Positions 1 to 9,558 of a stretch of 64,000 nt of DNA are shown here, one piece after another. Each line of letters starts with the position of its first letter. Within the stretch, counting starts at the first letter, position 1. The DNA comes from Lineus longissimus (taxonomy: Eukaryota; Nemertea; Pilidiophora; Heteronemertea; Lineidae), in contig NC_088322.1 of the NCBI RefSeq assembly GCF_910592395.1, forward strand, positions 14,689,431 through 14,753,430. The letters are read 5' to 3'. The position numbers and the translations under genes are program-made. The notes under the pieces were generated by a model that worked only from the letters and a program-made list of their open reading frames with translations, searched no databases and was not told the origin of the DNA.

Positions 1-334
1 TTTCTGGTTTCATCTCCTCCATCAGTTTCTTAGCTATTGTCGGGTCAGCATCTCGTGTCGGATTAGTCACTCCCGATGCCGGCACAATATGGGCTGCACA
101 AAAATATCCTATCACTATACCAAGTCCTAAGGCAAGCAAACCAAAAATCACTGTAATCACAAGACATTTTCTTCGCACTTTCTGTTTTCGTCTATCGCTG
201 TGATCACTCATGCCTGTTGCAACAAGATGGACGAAATCACGATCTGACCACTCCGCTTCTTCTTCCGAGTCTGATCCATGAGACGTCAGACCATTGGTTG
301 TGTACTCTGCACTCATTAGGGGAACCCGATACAT
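1..334 (-). CDS. N-terminal exon of a glutamate carboxypeptidase II / NAALADase-like type II membrane peptidase (partial, runs off left edge)
   Basis: A 111-codon open frame begins at an ATG at 334 that is directly preceded in frame by a TAG, and runs off the window at position 1. The first 56 residues form an acidic then basic cytosolic tail (a SDSEEEAEW patch, then RRKQKVRRK at about 48-56). Residues 57-79 are one hydrophobic segment (CLVITVIFGLLALGLGIVIG), so the topology is type II. After it comes DADPTIAKKLMEEMKPE, which resembles the start of the M28 ectodomain of GCPII/NAALAD2, where a short helix of the type LxxEMKAENI follows the membrane anchor. Family members cleave C-terminal glutamate from peptides outside the cell. 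The catalytic domain lies outside the window, so the family call rests on topology and this short motif. Another frame is also open over 334-430, so a different upstream start or a sequencing indel cannot be excluded. Confidence 0.55.
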   Translation of the reverse strand, partial: MYRVPLMSAEYTTNGLTSHGSDSEEEAEWSDRDFVHLVATGMSDHSDRRKQKVRRKCLVITVIFGLLALGLGIVIGYFCAAHIVPASGVTNPTRDADPTIAKKLMEEMKPE

Positions 335-1120
335 CTATTGGATTGGTCTTGATTATGGGAGGAGATATCTGTGTAATCTCTACATCGTATTGGTTGGTTT
401 GCTCTGGGTTGGAGGTCAAACAATTCACTGACTGTCAATCTGAAACCAAGATAAAAATTTAGGACAGACCTCTGATAACTGGGCATAATCAGAAGAAGTC
501 TGACCCAACATTATCTTGCCTGGGCAGTCCATTTTGTCATCCTATTCAATATTCATATTGGGCCATGGACTCCCACAGTTGGGGGGCCTTTGAAGCAGCA
601 AACCAATCAACTTTGCTCTAGGGCCTACCCCTAGGCCTACGAAACTCAGGAATTGTAACTGTGTAAGACCATTTATTTTCACTGAATCAACATTTTTGGG
701 CCGTGAAAGGGGATTGTAAACTTTTTCCAATTAAATTGATATCATGATGTACTGTACTCAGTTGAACCTCCCCTTGCCACGGGCTGCTTCCCACAGCGTT
801 TGTGAAGGACTGTAATTCGAGGGACTATCTTTCCTGTTACACCACCACCAATGCACTATGATGCTATGTGAATATACACACACTGACACAGGAACTATAA
901 TACTCCTTTTCAAACGGCTGTGCCTTCGCAGACACCTCTCCGAAACATACACCTTCACCTTACAGACATGTCGTAGAAGATCGTGACTGTATTTTAAAAC
1001 AGTCAAAGTTATCGTTACTGCGCTTAAATGGTGTTTCTTCTCATGAAAACTGACAATATATTTCACTTGTTTACCTTTTTCTTTTCCCGTCACTTGTCTC
1101 CCGTCGCATTCCGTACTTAC

Positions 1121-1216
1121 CGTGGCTGAACCGGCCCCGAAATATATGATAACCAGCACGAGGAGGAATATGCGTTTCTTGTGCAAAGTGCACCCAGCTG
1201 GAAGAATCAAGCGCGC
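1121..1216 (-). CDS. Possible internal exon encoding a hydrophobic segment, gene unknown
   Basis: A 96-nt stretch on the minus strand is bounded by a pyrimidine-rich acceptor (TTATTTATTCCCAG) and a canonical donor (GTAAGTACGG). It is open in phase 0 and encodes basic residues followed by IFLLVLVIIYFGAGSA, which could be a transmembrane segment or signal peptide. There is no ATG in the exon, so it would need an upstream exon. I found no convincing partner exon, and it may be chance. Confidence 0.25.
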
Positions 1217-2362
1217 CTGGGAATAAATAACCAGCTAGAAGAGTGAATATTAACCGCTAACTACTTTTATGCTGGTCTCTCGATAAAACAACCGGACAGC
1301 CAAGGTCGGACTCCCCGCTACCCCCCCCCCCCCCCGCTGCACAATTTAGTCTCCAAGGTCCTATTTTCATTTTCCGAGCCTCAGTGACACTATCATATAT
1401 CGAAGAGTACGTCGAATAGGATATATCGGTAACCTTGACTACAATTTTCATTAAGATATCGTATAAACCAGACATTATGTTGCTCATATCTGTATGTCCA
1501 GCTGCCTTGAATACAGGGCAATTTAATAACTGGCCATTCGAAAGAAAAGGGCTAGGCTGTATTGTCTTTGCACACCTAAAAATACTGCCAGGGACCAATG
1601 TTGCAGCTGCCAAATACAGTTATATTTTGCACTATGTGTACAGAGTGCAAAATATTGCACTCCACTGTCACATCCTGTGAGCCAGCCTCGATCGGGACCT
1701 CCAAGGACAGTCTCCAATGTATTCCTGTCCTTGGAGGACGGCGCCTGGTTGAGTTCGTAGCATTTTTGCAATGACATTCTTCCACTCGCTTTACCCCATT
1801 ACGGGCATGTTTGACGAGAAAATAATATAACTTTAGTTTAAAGCACCCGCAATCAAATGATCACACTTTCTTTTGGAATCTACTATAAAAACGCTGGTAC
1901 ATATCATCGAACTCCTTTGATACCGGTATCTCTGTGACTGCGCGAGACGATATGATATTTTGAGTGTATCAAAGGTTGGTCAGTAGCAATCTCCATTCTT
2001 TCTGCTCACACTGAATGAAACAGTCTGAGACGGGATAAACGGGAACCAGTAAGTAGCAGGCTGCGTTAAAAGTCAATTTTGTACTTTCAAACCTGGTAAA
2101 AATAGTGATTTCTGTCCCCTCTTCAAGAGAGGCACCTATTGAACAGGGACAAAATTTCTCGTTCTGTGTATACTGCCAACATTTGTGGAAACGGCGGTGT
2201 TTTGGCGACATGTGTCCCAACACGTCTTAAAATGTGTCCAGTGTATTCACACAGGCCTTCATACTCCGACGAGGCCTACTTCATTTTACATTGAAAACAA
2301 TGCTTTATTGCAACCAAGGTGCTTTGGAATGATAAATCTCCTCTTCAACTATTCCAGAAAAG
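1217..2362. other. Non-coding stretch with a hairpin and a poly-C run
   Basis: No supported gene. It holds a homopolymer of about 15 C at 1321-1335 and a perfect 13-bp inverted repeat (1698-1710 with 1735-1747, loop 24 nt). Short open frames on both strands lack splice or protein signals. Confidence 0.5.
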
Positions 2363-2930
2363 ATGAAATCCTTCTTGCTGGTCACGCTTCTTCTCTTTGT
2401 GGTCGCAGCAAGCGCGATGCCGCAGCAACAGGCCCAAAAAAGGTAGAGTATCCGACCAACAGCCAGAGTATCTCCACGGCCATGATATCATCTTGTCGAT
2501 TTTGATGTTTGGAAGGTTTGACAATACACGTACCTTGAGCGGCTTTTTATTTTGATTCCCTTTGATGATCTGCATCGCAATTTCTTCATGAAATCAGACC
2601 TAATCTTGGTGCAGAGCTACATGCAGCCAAACTGACGTTTAAAATATCACTGCAAGTGCCGGCCATTTTGAATTGTGGCAGCCATTTTATTGAATTTGAG
2701 AAAAACAACATCGTCTTATCGGCGGCTAGCTGATGGTGCATCGGGTGACAGAACTACTGTTTTTTCTGATTTAATCATTTCAAGAAATTCTCTTACTTTG
2801 TTCAAGGTTGTTTGATCGCGGTTTAGGCTGTGCTGAGATGGGACAGGATTGCACCGGTAAGGGGTGCTGTCACGGCTATTGCAAGGTGGCTTTCGTTGGT
2901 TCAATTTGTATGGAAGGAATTGGGCGCTGA
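2363..2930 (+). CDS. Secreted cystine-knot (knottin-like) peptide precursor, two exons
   Basis: Exon 1 (2363-2442) encodes an 18-residue signal peptide (hydrophobic run LLVTLLLFVVAA) and a short Q-rich propeptide, ending with two bases of a codon before a GTAGAG donor. Exon 2 (2807-2930) follows an AG acceptor after a pyrimidine-rich tract and supplies the third base, giving an Arg that completes a Lys-Arg processing site at residues 26-27. The 67-residue product has six cysteines, all after that site, at 35, 42, 47, 48, 52 and 61: spacing C-6-C-4-CC-3-C-8-C, the inhibitor cystine knot pattern. The predicted mature peptide is about 40 residues. Such folds occur in venom peptides, defence peptides and protease or channel modulators of many animals; nothing here shows which role applies. 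The exon phase match and the intact cysteine frame make the gene call strong. The function is open. Confidence 0.8.
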
Positions 2931-3016
2931 AACCCAGTGTGTTACCAAGTCCATCAGAGTTCGACATGACCAAGATTATCATATTTCTGATTTCGAATAC
3001 AATCGTTTTCTGCCGA

Positions 3017-3022
3017 AATAAA
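3017..3022 (+). terminator. Poly(A) signal of the knottin-like gene
   Basis: AATAAA lies 87 nt after the stop codon at 2930 on the same strand, a normal spacing for a short 3' UTR. Confidence 0.6.
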
Positions 3023-3369
3023 TTAGGCTTCATAAATAACAACTAGCATTTGACTCGTCGGTGTACCCAGTTTGGAAGTGGGTCAGCTGCCGGGGTCAAC
3101 TGTCCGGAACTGGGCGCCCCGACCTTAGGCCCCGTCAATGTCTTGACTTTCAACGGGTAGCCTTTTGTGGCCCGCATCAGGAAGGAATGAACCTGACGAA
3201 GTTCCCGAAGCCAAACTTCCCTCGCCAAGCATCCAGGCCAGTGCTCAGTTACCAAGATAGACGAAAGTGAGAATTTTCCTCCCGGGTTGTCGGTAATATG
3301 GCAGCCGTCGCCACTGGATTCGAGACGTGTGGTTGAAGGAATCTGCAGGACCATGCATGCATAACACGT

Positions 3370-3431
3370 TGTGAGAAGGGACGGGAATGACGTGTCCTTC
3401 TAAACAAGCCGGCTGTCACGGAAGTTTTTAG
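3370..3431 (+). pseudogene. Possible relic of a second knottin-like exon
   Basis: This stretch resembles the exon at 2807-2930 at the base level (TGTGAGAAGGGACGGGAA against TGTGCTGAGATGGGACAGGA, then a shared CTGTCACGG). Read with one frame change it gives Cys-EKGRE, then Cys-PSKQAG-Cys-HGS and a premature TAG where the fifth cysteine would be expected. An AATAAA follows at 3452. It could be a decayed tandem copy of the knottin gene. The similarity is short and may be coincidence. Confidence 0.25.
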
Positions 3432-3546
3432 TTTTGTTCCTGTTTTGAACAAATAAAAAGAGCTTGGAATGATAGTCTCAGTTTGCGATGAGTTTTCTCT
3501 GAAGAATGCACAATAAACAAGAATGTTAGGTTTATTTTCGCAAATA

Positions 3547-3552
3547 TTTATT
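3547..3552 (-). terminator. Poly(A) signal downstream of the 371-residue gene
   Basis: TTTATT on the plus strand (AATAAA on the minus strand) lies about 310 nt past the stop at 3859. It faces the plus-strand AATAAA at 3452-3457, so the two transcription units would converge here. Confidence 0.45.
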
Positions 3553-3858
3553 CCAAATCATAAAATACCGTTTTACACTGGTGGCGAATAACCAACGTGT
3601 GGATAATAGTGCGATGCACGCGGCACGACTTTGTCATTTTGTGCTCCACTAGGGACTTTCCCTATAATTAATTATCAGAAGATCGAACAGTGGGATAGGC
3701 ATTCACGTTGGCGTTTCTGGGGATTTGCGCAAACTCCCTATTACGTGGATCCCCGAAACACGAGCTTTGACCACATATACATGTCGAGCAACACGGCGTT
3801 TATATTTCTGGAGTTAAATGATGGTGAATGCGGTGATCTGATGATGAATTTGATGAAT

Positions 3859-4974
3859 TTACGATAATTTGCCGAAAGGAAACGTTTTAATCGGCGGCAG
3901 AAGACCACCTCGTGTGAACGTGGGTGCATTTCTCAATGGCGGCAAGAGTGTTTCGTTTTTTTTGCATCCCTGGCGACGAGGTAACACCTTCTGTTCATTA
4001 AAGTTCAGTGATTGCGTGAAAGAACCCAACAGGGGCTCCATGTCACATGACATCGAAAGCGCGTCAAAGTCGATGTTGTCAAATTTAAATGTGGGAATTT
4101 CTCCGAAAAGGCTCTCCCCGAATCCGTGCCTTAATGCAGCGCTCTCCATCGGGAACCGTGCCCGCGAATGGTCTTTGAGACCATTATACACGGTCGTTCT
4201 CGTTCGGACCTCGGGAGGAAACAAGAACGACTTACCCGTCTCCTCCACGTCATTCCCCCGATTAAGCCACGGTGGACTCGAAGGCAAAGTCCCAGACTCC
4301 TCTTTAGAATCGTTTTCGGATTTGAACCGCTGGTTTCCGGTCCTCGACCTACGTCTTGAATTTGAAGACGGTGCCACTTCGGGCTGCTGCCTGGCAGAGC
4401 GATCTAGTTTGCATGAAGGGGGAGCCAGCTCGCAGCATCTCTCTCTGTTGACTCCAAGATCAGGAGTCGATTGCAGCCATTCCTGCGCCCGCTTATGTGG
4501 ACGCATGTCGTCTTCATCCGACTTGGACGAGTCACCCGATTCCTGCCGCTGTCGAGCCAGTCTGTGCGATGACTCATTATATCGGTTCCGAGGCAGCTTT
4601 GCTTTCACAGACTCCTTGACCGCATCGCGCTCGCTTGCATCATCACTGCGCCCAGCATCACTCCCTTGGCTGCTCGAGTCCGTCCCACGACCACTGTCAG
4701 ACCCCCGATTCGAGCCATTGGTGAAAGTACCCCTCCTCCCATGGCGTTTGATTCCACCCCGCATTTCAACTACAGACTCGTTTGATATCTGCCTAGAGAT
4801 GAAATCAGATAAATCGTCATCCATATCATTCTCGAGGGTCCCGCAACAAGTCTCCTCTATATCTATGGTGTACTGTATCTTCTGGCTCTCCCCTTTCATA
4901 TGTGATAGTACGCTCTTCTTGACATGGATCTTTTTATACCGCTGTTTTTCGCTAACGCCGCTGAATTTCTCCAT
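3859..4974 (-). CDS. Long intrinsically disordered protein, function unknown (371 aa)
   Basis: One open frame of 371 codons. I chose the ATG at 4974 because its context is CACCATGG and it lies just after a polypyrimidine-AG acceptor (TTTTTTTCAATTGAAG). The N-terminus is basic (KKIHVKKS, about residues 16-23), then an acidic MDDDLSDF (about 51-58), a Ser/Gly/Asp/Arg-rich low-complexity stretch (about 80-125), a second charged stretch (RQRQESGDSSKSDEDD), and a C-terminal part with FGEIPTFKFDNIDFDALSM and a Pro/Leu-rich end. No transmembrane segment or known domain is visible. Composition suits a nuclear or cytoplasmic regulatory or scaffold protein, but that is inference only. An upstream exon (about 5262-5097) could splice in phase 0 onto this frame and extend it, yet that exon offers no ATG downstream of its own acceptor. 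I therefore treat it as 5' UTR. Confidence 0.7.
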   Translation of the reverse strand: MEKFSGVSEKQRYKKIHVKKSVLSHMKGESQKIQYTIDIEETCCGTLENDMDDDLSDFISRQISNESVVEMRGGIKRHGRRGTFTNGSNRGSDSGRGTDSSSQGSDAGRSDDASERDAVKESVKAKLPRNRYNESSHRLARQRQESGDSSKSDEDDMRPHKRAQEWLQSTPDLGVNRERCCELAPPSCKLDRSARQQPEVAPSSNSRRRSRTGNQRFKSENDSKEESGTLPSSPPWLNRGNDVEETGKSFLFPPEVRTRTTVYNGLKDHSRARFPMESAALRHGFGESLFGEIPTFKFDNIDFDALSMSCDMEPLLGSFTQSLNFNEQKVLPRRQGCKKNETLLPPLRNAPTFTRGGLLPPIKTFPFGKLS

Positions 4975-5390
4975 GGTGATCACCTTCAATTGAAAAAAAT
5001 ACAATAATGTAACAAACTACCCCTCTCAAAGGTATATGTGTCAGATTGACAAGGTCTGTCAACGAATCTATATTGAAAAAGGTACGCTAACATACAATGC
5101 TTCGTGCTTCGGACCATACTGAACTTTTCAGTGGTATTGCCTCCGTAGCCTCCACCCATACAGGCGTTCTCTGGAATCTTAAGCTGAGCAATGTCCACTG
5201 ACATTGAGGGTCAAGATGGCTTCGGACTGGAGTCGTTTCGATGGCATCAAGTCCTGCGCTCATGAGCAACAGCCACAAAGTTATAACGGACAAGGTTCCC
5301 CGTCTACATGTATGTTTTTGAGGATAAAGTTATCGTTATCCAGATTAATTCATAACAAGAAACAGTAATTTCTAGTTGGGGAATCGACAG

Positions 5391-5540
5391 ATACTCACGA
5401 GTGTCTTGGCCTTAACGTGCTTCAACGACTCCTTGGATGTATGCGACTGATCGGCGGACGAATGGATGTCGGTGGCAGTGAGAAGTCTAGTGACACGAGC
5501 TGATATGCTATTATCATGGCGAAGCTCCATATATATAGAC
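5391..5540 (-). promoter_or_regulatory. Candidate TATA promoter and 5' non-coding exon of the 371-residue gene
   Basis: On the minus strand TCTATATATATGG (5528-5540) is followed about 30 nt later by a likely start region and an exon ending at 5399 in a canonical donor GTGAGTAT (5391-5398). Downstream acceptors at about 5263 (GAGCGCAG) and about 4988 would link this to the coding exon. No coding frame with an ATG survives in this exon after the likely start site, so it would be 5' UTR. Confidence 0.4.
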
Positions 5541-6935
5541 TTTCACGCGGTTGCGGATACGGCGAGAGCCTATTGGTCTCCTGTGTGTGACCAATCAGAT
5601 CCCTTGCCTAGAGAGCACGGTCTGTTGCCATAGGAACTTGTTAGTTTTCATAAGGGCATCACTGCGACAAGTTACACCTAGGGTTTTCATTGCTAAAAGT
5701 GTGTAAACATGCCAAGCAGACCAGAACTGTCAAAGCTGTGACAGACGACCGCGCGACATTGACATTGACCGCGCGTGACATTGACCGCGCGAAATGGGGT
5801 AAACATCCTAGTCTGGTTGCTTTCTTTTGATAATCAAAACACAAAACTCATCACTCAGATATGTACAATTCATGAGATATATTCTATCGTTACGGTTACA
5901 TAAGAAAAACATTCTACTGCCATATTCTGAGCGAATCCTCCTACTTCGTCTGATGCGATTTACCATCAGTGTCGTTTGGTTCTACAATGAAATACAAGTC
6001 ATGTAGTTTGATTTGAAGTTCATTCTGTGATGGATCCTAACGAGTTACCTTAGGCGAAGCTTTCATCAACCTCATCGGTTGACATCCTCAGAATTCTGAG
6101 TAATTCCCATGGAATCACTGCATTGGGAATCAAAAATTATGCTGTTACTACTTTTGAAAACGTCGCCTAAGATCAATCATAAGGACTTATTAGAAAATGA
6201 TATACATGTATAAGAGATCCGATGAAGTTGTTAAGACAAGTTATATAGCATTACCTCAGAAAGTAAGGTTGTTGTCATTTCTTCTGAATACATGGAGTCA
6301 TAAGACCTGCATAATTTCGGGTTTGAAAGGTTGCGATACTGAGTGAGCACCACTGAAGAGCCTAAGACAAACGATGAAATAGCTCATATTGTACTGTATT
6401 TATCGGGTTCCCACCACAGATTTTGACATATCGTTTTGTGTTATTCAACAAAAGGTCAGTTGATTGAGAAATAATTAGTAGATTCTTATATGAGAAATAT
6501 TGCCAACGGGTATTTGTACTTACACATTGATTACATAATCTCTAGAAATTTCTTTGAATGTCCATCATCGCAGCCACCAGTTTCGAGAAACGCGTTAGCT
6601 GGAAATAACGAAAAAAAAGGGATTTAGTAGTATTTGCCACGGGAGGCTGAGCAAATTCTACTTACCTAACATACTCAAATTCGGTTTAGCCTCCAGTCTG
6701 CCCATCACGTGACCTTCTCCAACTTGAAAAGAGGCTCTTTCTTGTTGATCATGACTACAGGACACAGAACAAAACATGGTTAGTTTCTTGGAGGATAGGA
6801 ACCATACTTATTACAACTTTCAAAATACTTACAACTTCCAAAATACTTACAACTTTCAAAATACTAACAACTTAATCTGCAGACAATAGTTTACGTGTAT
6901 CAATTTCCATACCTCACGTCATCTCCATCCTGGAA
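5541..6935. other. Intergenic, no gene seen
   Basis: No supported gene. It contains a short repeated CATTGACCGCGCG-type motif at 5755-5790 and an AT-rich remainder. A small direct tandem repeat is listed separately. Confidence 0.5.
6811..6872. repeat. Short tandem repeat (about 17 bp, 4 copies)
   Basis: Imperfect units of the form ACTTACAACTTTCAAAAT repeat about four times in a row. Confidence 0.6.
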
Positions 6936-8425
6936 CTAATTTGACGTCTTTTCTCTGTCATCCAACATGGCTGCAAATGATGTAAAATCAAGGCAGAGAA
7001 TGCAACATACTTACATGAATACTCACAACCAGGCGCTACTGAAACGCAATTACCGATTATTTCTGACAAAAAATTAAACCAATATATCCTAGTGGTCGTG
7101 TCCAAACATAGGCCTATATGTATAATAATACCGCCTAATGCATACACTATCCAAGTGGAAAACTACTGGTTCATACTCACCCATGGTTGATTTCGCCTTA
7201 CCTAAAACCAAGATATTTTGAAGTTGGTATAGAGATCCATGTGAGATAAAAGAAAAGTTTTGTTGATATACCAGATGCCCACTAGTGCTTGCAGTTTGGG
7301 TAGTAAGATGACACATCGGATTTGCAACTGAACAAGAGGGAAGATGGTGATATTTCTTTGTCCATGTTACCAAAATCTAACTTAAGTGTCTGACGGTGTC
7401 ATACCTGTAGTTTTTAGTTTCTTTCCTCCTTTTCCTAAAAGATCAAGACATTTTAAGAATAATTGTTTAAATGAGAAATCCTTCAAAGAGCTTCTTATAT
7501 ACAGTACATGTAAGTTCGATCTACGCTCATTGAATAATAACGCCCAAAGTGCTCAGCTTCCACACGAAATTAGGATTGAATGATGTGCGCCTTTCGGATT
7601 TGATAATGCATTTCGAATTTCTTGATACACACTACACGTATATCAAACATTAGTGTCATTTTCTGTCGGAATATTCCTCTGGATATTTGAAGTCTATTCT
7701 CGTCCCATTCGACCCACAAATACGCTTCATCTTTTGACGATGCACACTACCTCTATTTAGTGACAATTACGGCTGGAGTATTACCGTTGGAGTTTTGGAA
7801 TCTAGGTCATGCCTTTCGAGCAAAGTACTGCACTAATAACTGCAGGACCTGCAGCGAGTTCCAGCAGCTTAAACTCTCCTCTTCGTAGGCTGTTACTTAC
7901 CACATATAACATGAGTGTCAACAATAGGAGTATTGGCCTGACTTCTCGCGATATGGTCAAAAATCCAACAGCTTTTATCCTTCTTATTCCAGTCGATAGC
8001 GACACATCTTTTTGGTCCTGTCTTCGGCTGCCCAAGACAAGTCTTCCGACAGGCCTCGGGTGTTCCTCCGCTGGAGACCTTGCGGGCACCGAAGTATTGG
8101 TGGTTTTTCATGACCTTCCATCCTCCAACACACCCAGCAGTGGCAACTGCATTTTTAAAAAAAATCGTCCGTTTTGACAATTTGTACAGATGTTTACAGT
8201 GTCGGATTGGATGTGTAGTCTTTCAAGCCGCGAGGAAAAAATACTATTGGTAAGACCGTAAGAAATGTTCTCTTCCATCATAATAGGAATCGTGAAAATT
8301 ATTTTTTTTATAAAACAATTTGAGGATCGGACACTAGATGCAACTACGAGTTTGATACAAAGTGTCTTACCATGTGCTCCGGATATGACAGTAAGTGTTA
8401 AGACTACAACTCGAATTAATGTCAT
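6936..8425 (-). CDS. Secreted PAN/apple-domain protein, five exons
   Basis: Exon 1 (8425-8371) encodes a signal peptide (MTLIRVVVLTLTVISGAH) and ends in phase 1 before GTAAGAC; a polypyrimidine acceptor sits just upstream of the ATG, so a 5' UTR intron is likely. Exon 2 (8146-7901, phase 1-1, 82 codons) carries the domain: GCVGGWKVMKN, then TPEACRKTCLGQ, RCVAIDWN, KSCWIFD and a last Cys. Six cysteines in the order C, ACxxxC, CxAIDW, CWIF, C match the PAN/apple fold. Exon 3 (7327-7202, or to 7181 with an alternative donor) and exon 4 (7062-7015) are also phase 1-1. Exon 5 (6970-6936) ends in TAG. All junctions keep phase 1, typical of extracellular modular genes. PAN domains bind proteins or glycans outside cells. 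Exons 1-2 are secure; exons 3-5 are short, lack recognisable domains and are predicted from splice signals alone. Confidence 0.65.
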
Positions 8426-8905
8426 GATTCTGAAAAATGAAAAAATTCATCAATGCCCAGTGACACAACAAAGTTATGTTTTGGTGTCCATTTCACTATA
8501 GGCTGCTGAGCAGGACCGAGCTTGCTTTTTCCCGAATCTAATTTTGCGAACCAAACAATTTCCAGGTTTGAGATTTGCAAACCAAGCAGAAAAGTTATTC
8601 ATTGGAGCCCTTTGATGATTTTTTCTGGGGGGGGGGGGGGTCTGGCTGGAAGGGGCCGATTTTTGCGAACAGATAATTTTTCCAGTGAAACTTGAAAATA
8701 CGCATCCGTCACAAGTATACATGAAAAATAATTAATCTGAGCAATTTCATCAAAATTCGTCAAGAAATAAGCAGTACAGAGGGAAAAAAGTCAAAATCAG
8801 TACACTCACGTCAATGCACACAAATGTACATAAAAACATTGGCTAAACTTTAGAATTACCGATCGGATGTTCCTCCGCACTATATAAGTTGTGAATCGGT
8901 TTAAA

Positions 8906-8925
8906 GGGTTAGGGTTAGGGTTAGG
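8906..8925. repeat. Interstitial telomere-like repeat
   Basis: GGGTTA repeats three times in a row, the animal telomeric motif, too short to be more than an interstitial trace. A poly-G run of about 12 lies at 8628-8640. Confidence 0.6.
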
Positions 8926-9378
8926 CTACTTGTTCATTATTCGGTATTCATTCGCCCCTTAGACCTATACTTCCGATCGGGAATTCTAAAGTCGTTCCAA
9001 AACATTATTTTGTAACCATGGTTAATCCTCTTGTGTCTCAATATTTTATTTAAGAAAATCTAAACTTTAAAGAAATCGGCCCTGTAGTTTTCGCACAGTG
9101 ACCCAAAAGGACAGTGACATTTACTTGCAGAGCCGATTTAAGTCTGGTAACGGGAAAACTCTGGCTAAACAATAGGCGGGTTTTCCTCTGAGCACTGACT
9201 GGTGAATATAATTTCGTCATTTTAAAATATCAACAAGGCATATTTTAGTATGTAATAATTCGAAATTCATAAATCATTACGTGATGAAATAAGAAGATGT
9301 TTTTTGTAATTCTCTAGTCTGCGAAAGTAGCACCTCGTGGAAAAGCGTCATTCACACATTTCATTTTCACAAAGGAAG

Positions 9379-9558
9379 TACAGTAGAACCTCTATTAGCG
9401 GACACCTCTCTATTGAGGACAACCTCTCTATTAAGGACACTAGTTTTGGTCCCAAATTGGTTGTTCCATTCAATTTGACCTCTCTTATCAGCACACCTCT
9501 CCGTCAAGGACAGCACTAGTAGTCCCGAGGGTGACCTTAATAGAGAGATTCTACAGTT
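9379..9558. mobile_element. Pogo/Tigger-type MITE
   Basis: The left end CAGTAGAACCTCTATTA and the right end TAATAGAGAGATTCTACAG are imperfect inverted repeats flanking about 175 bp of internally repetitive sequence (ACACCTCTCTATT-type units). The CAGTAGAACCTCTATTA terminus is typical of non-autonomous pogo/Tigger elements, which insert at TA. There is a TA directly left of the element; the right target site is less clear. No transposase. Confidence 0.65.

Noticed and set aside
3043..3354. Minus-strand 103-codon frame opposite the knottin 3' region
   Set aside because: No motif, no splice sites, and it overlaps the 3' UTR region of the plus-strand gene.
3869..4993. 374-codon plus-strand frame opposite the 371-residue gene
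   Set aside because: A mirror of the minus-strand gene. The minus strand has the better ATG context, splice acceptor and poly(A) signal.
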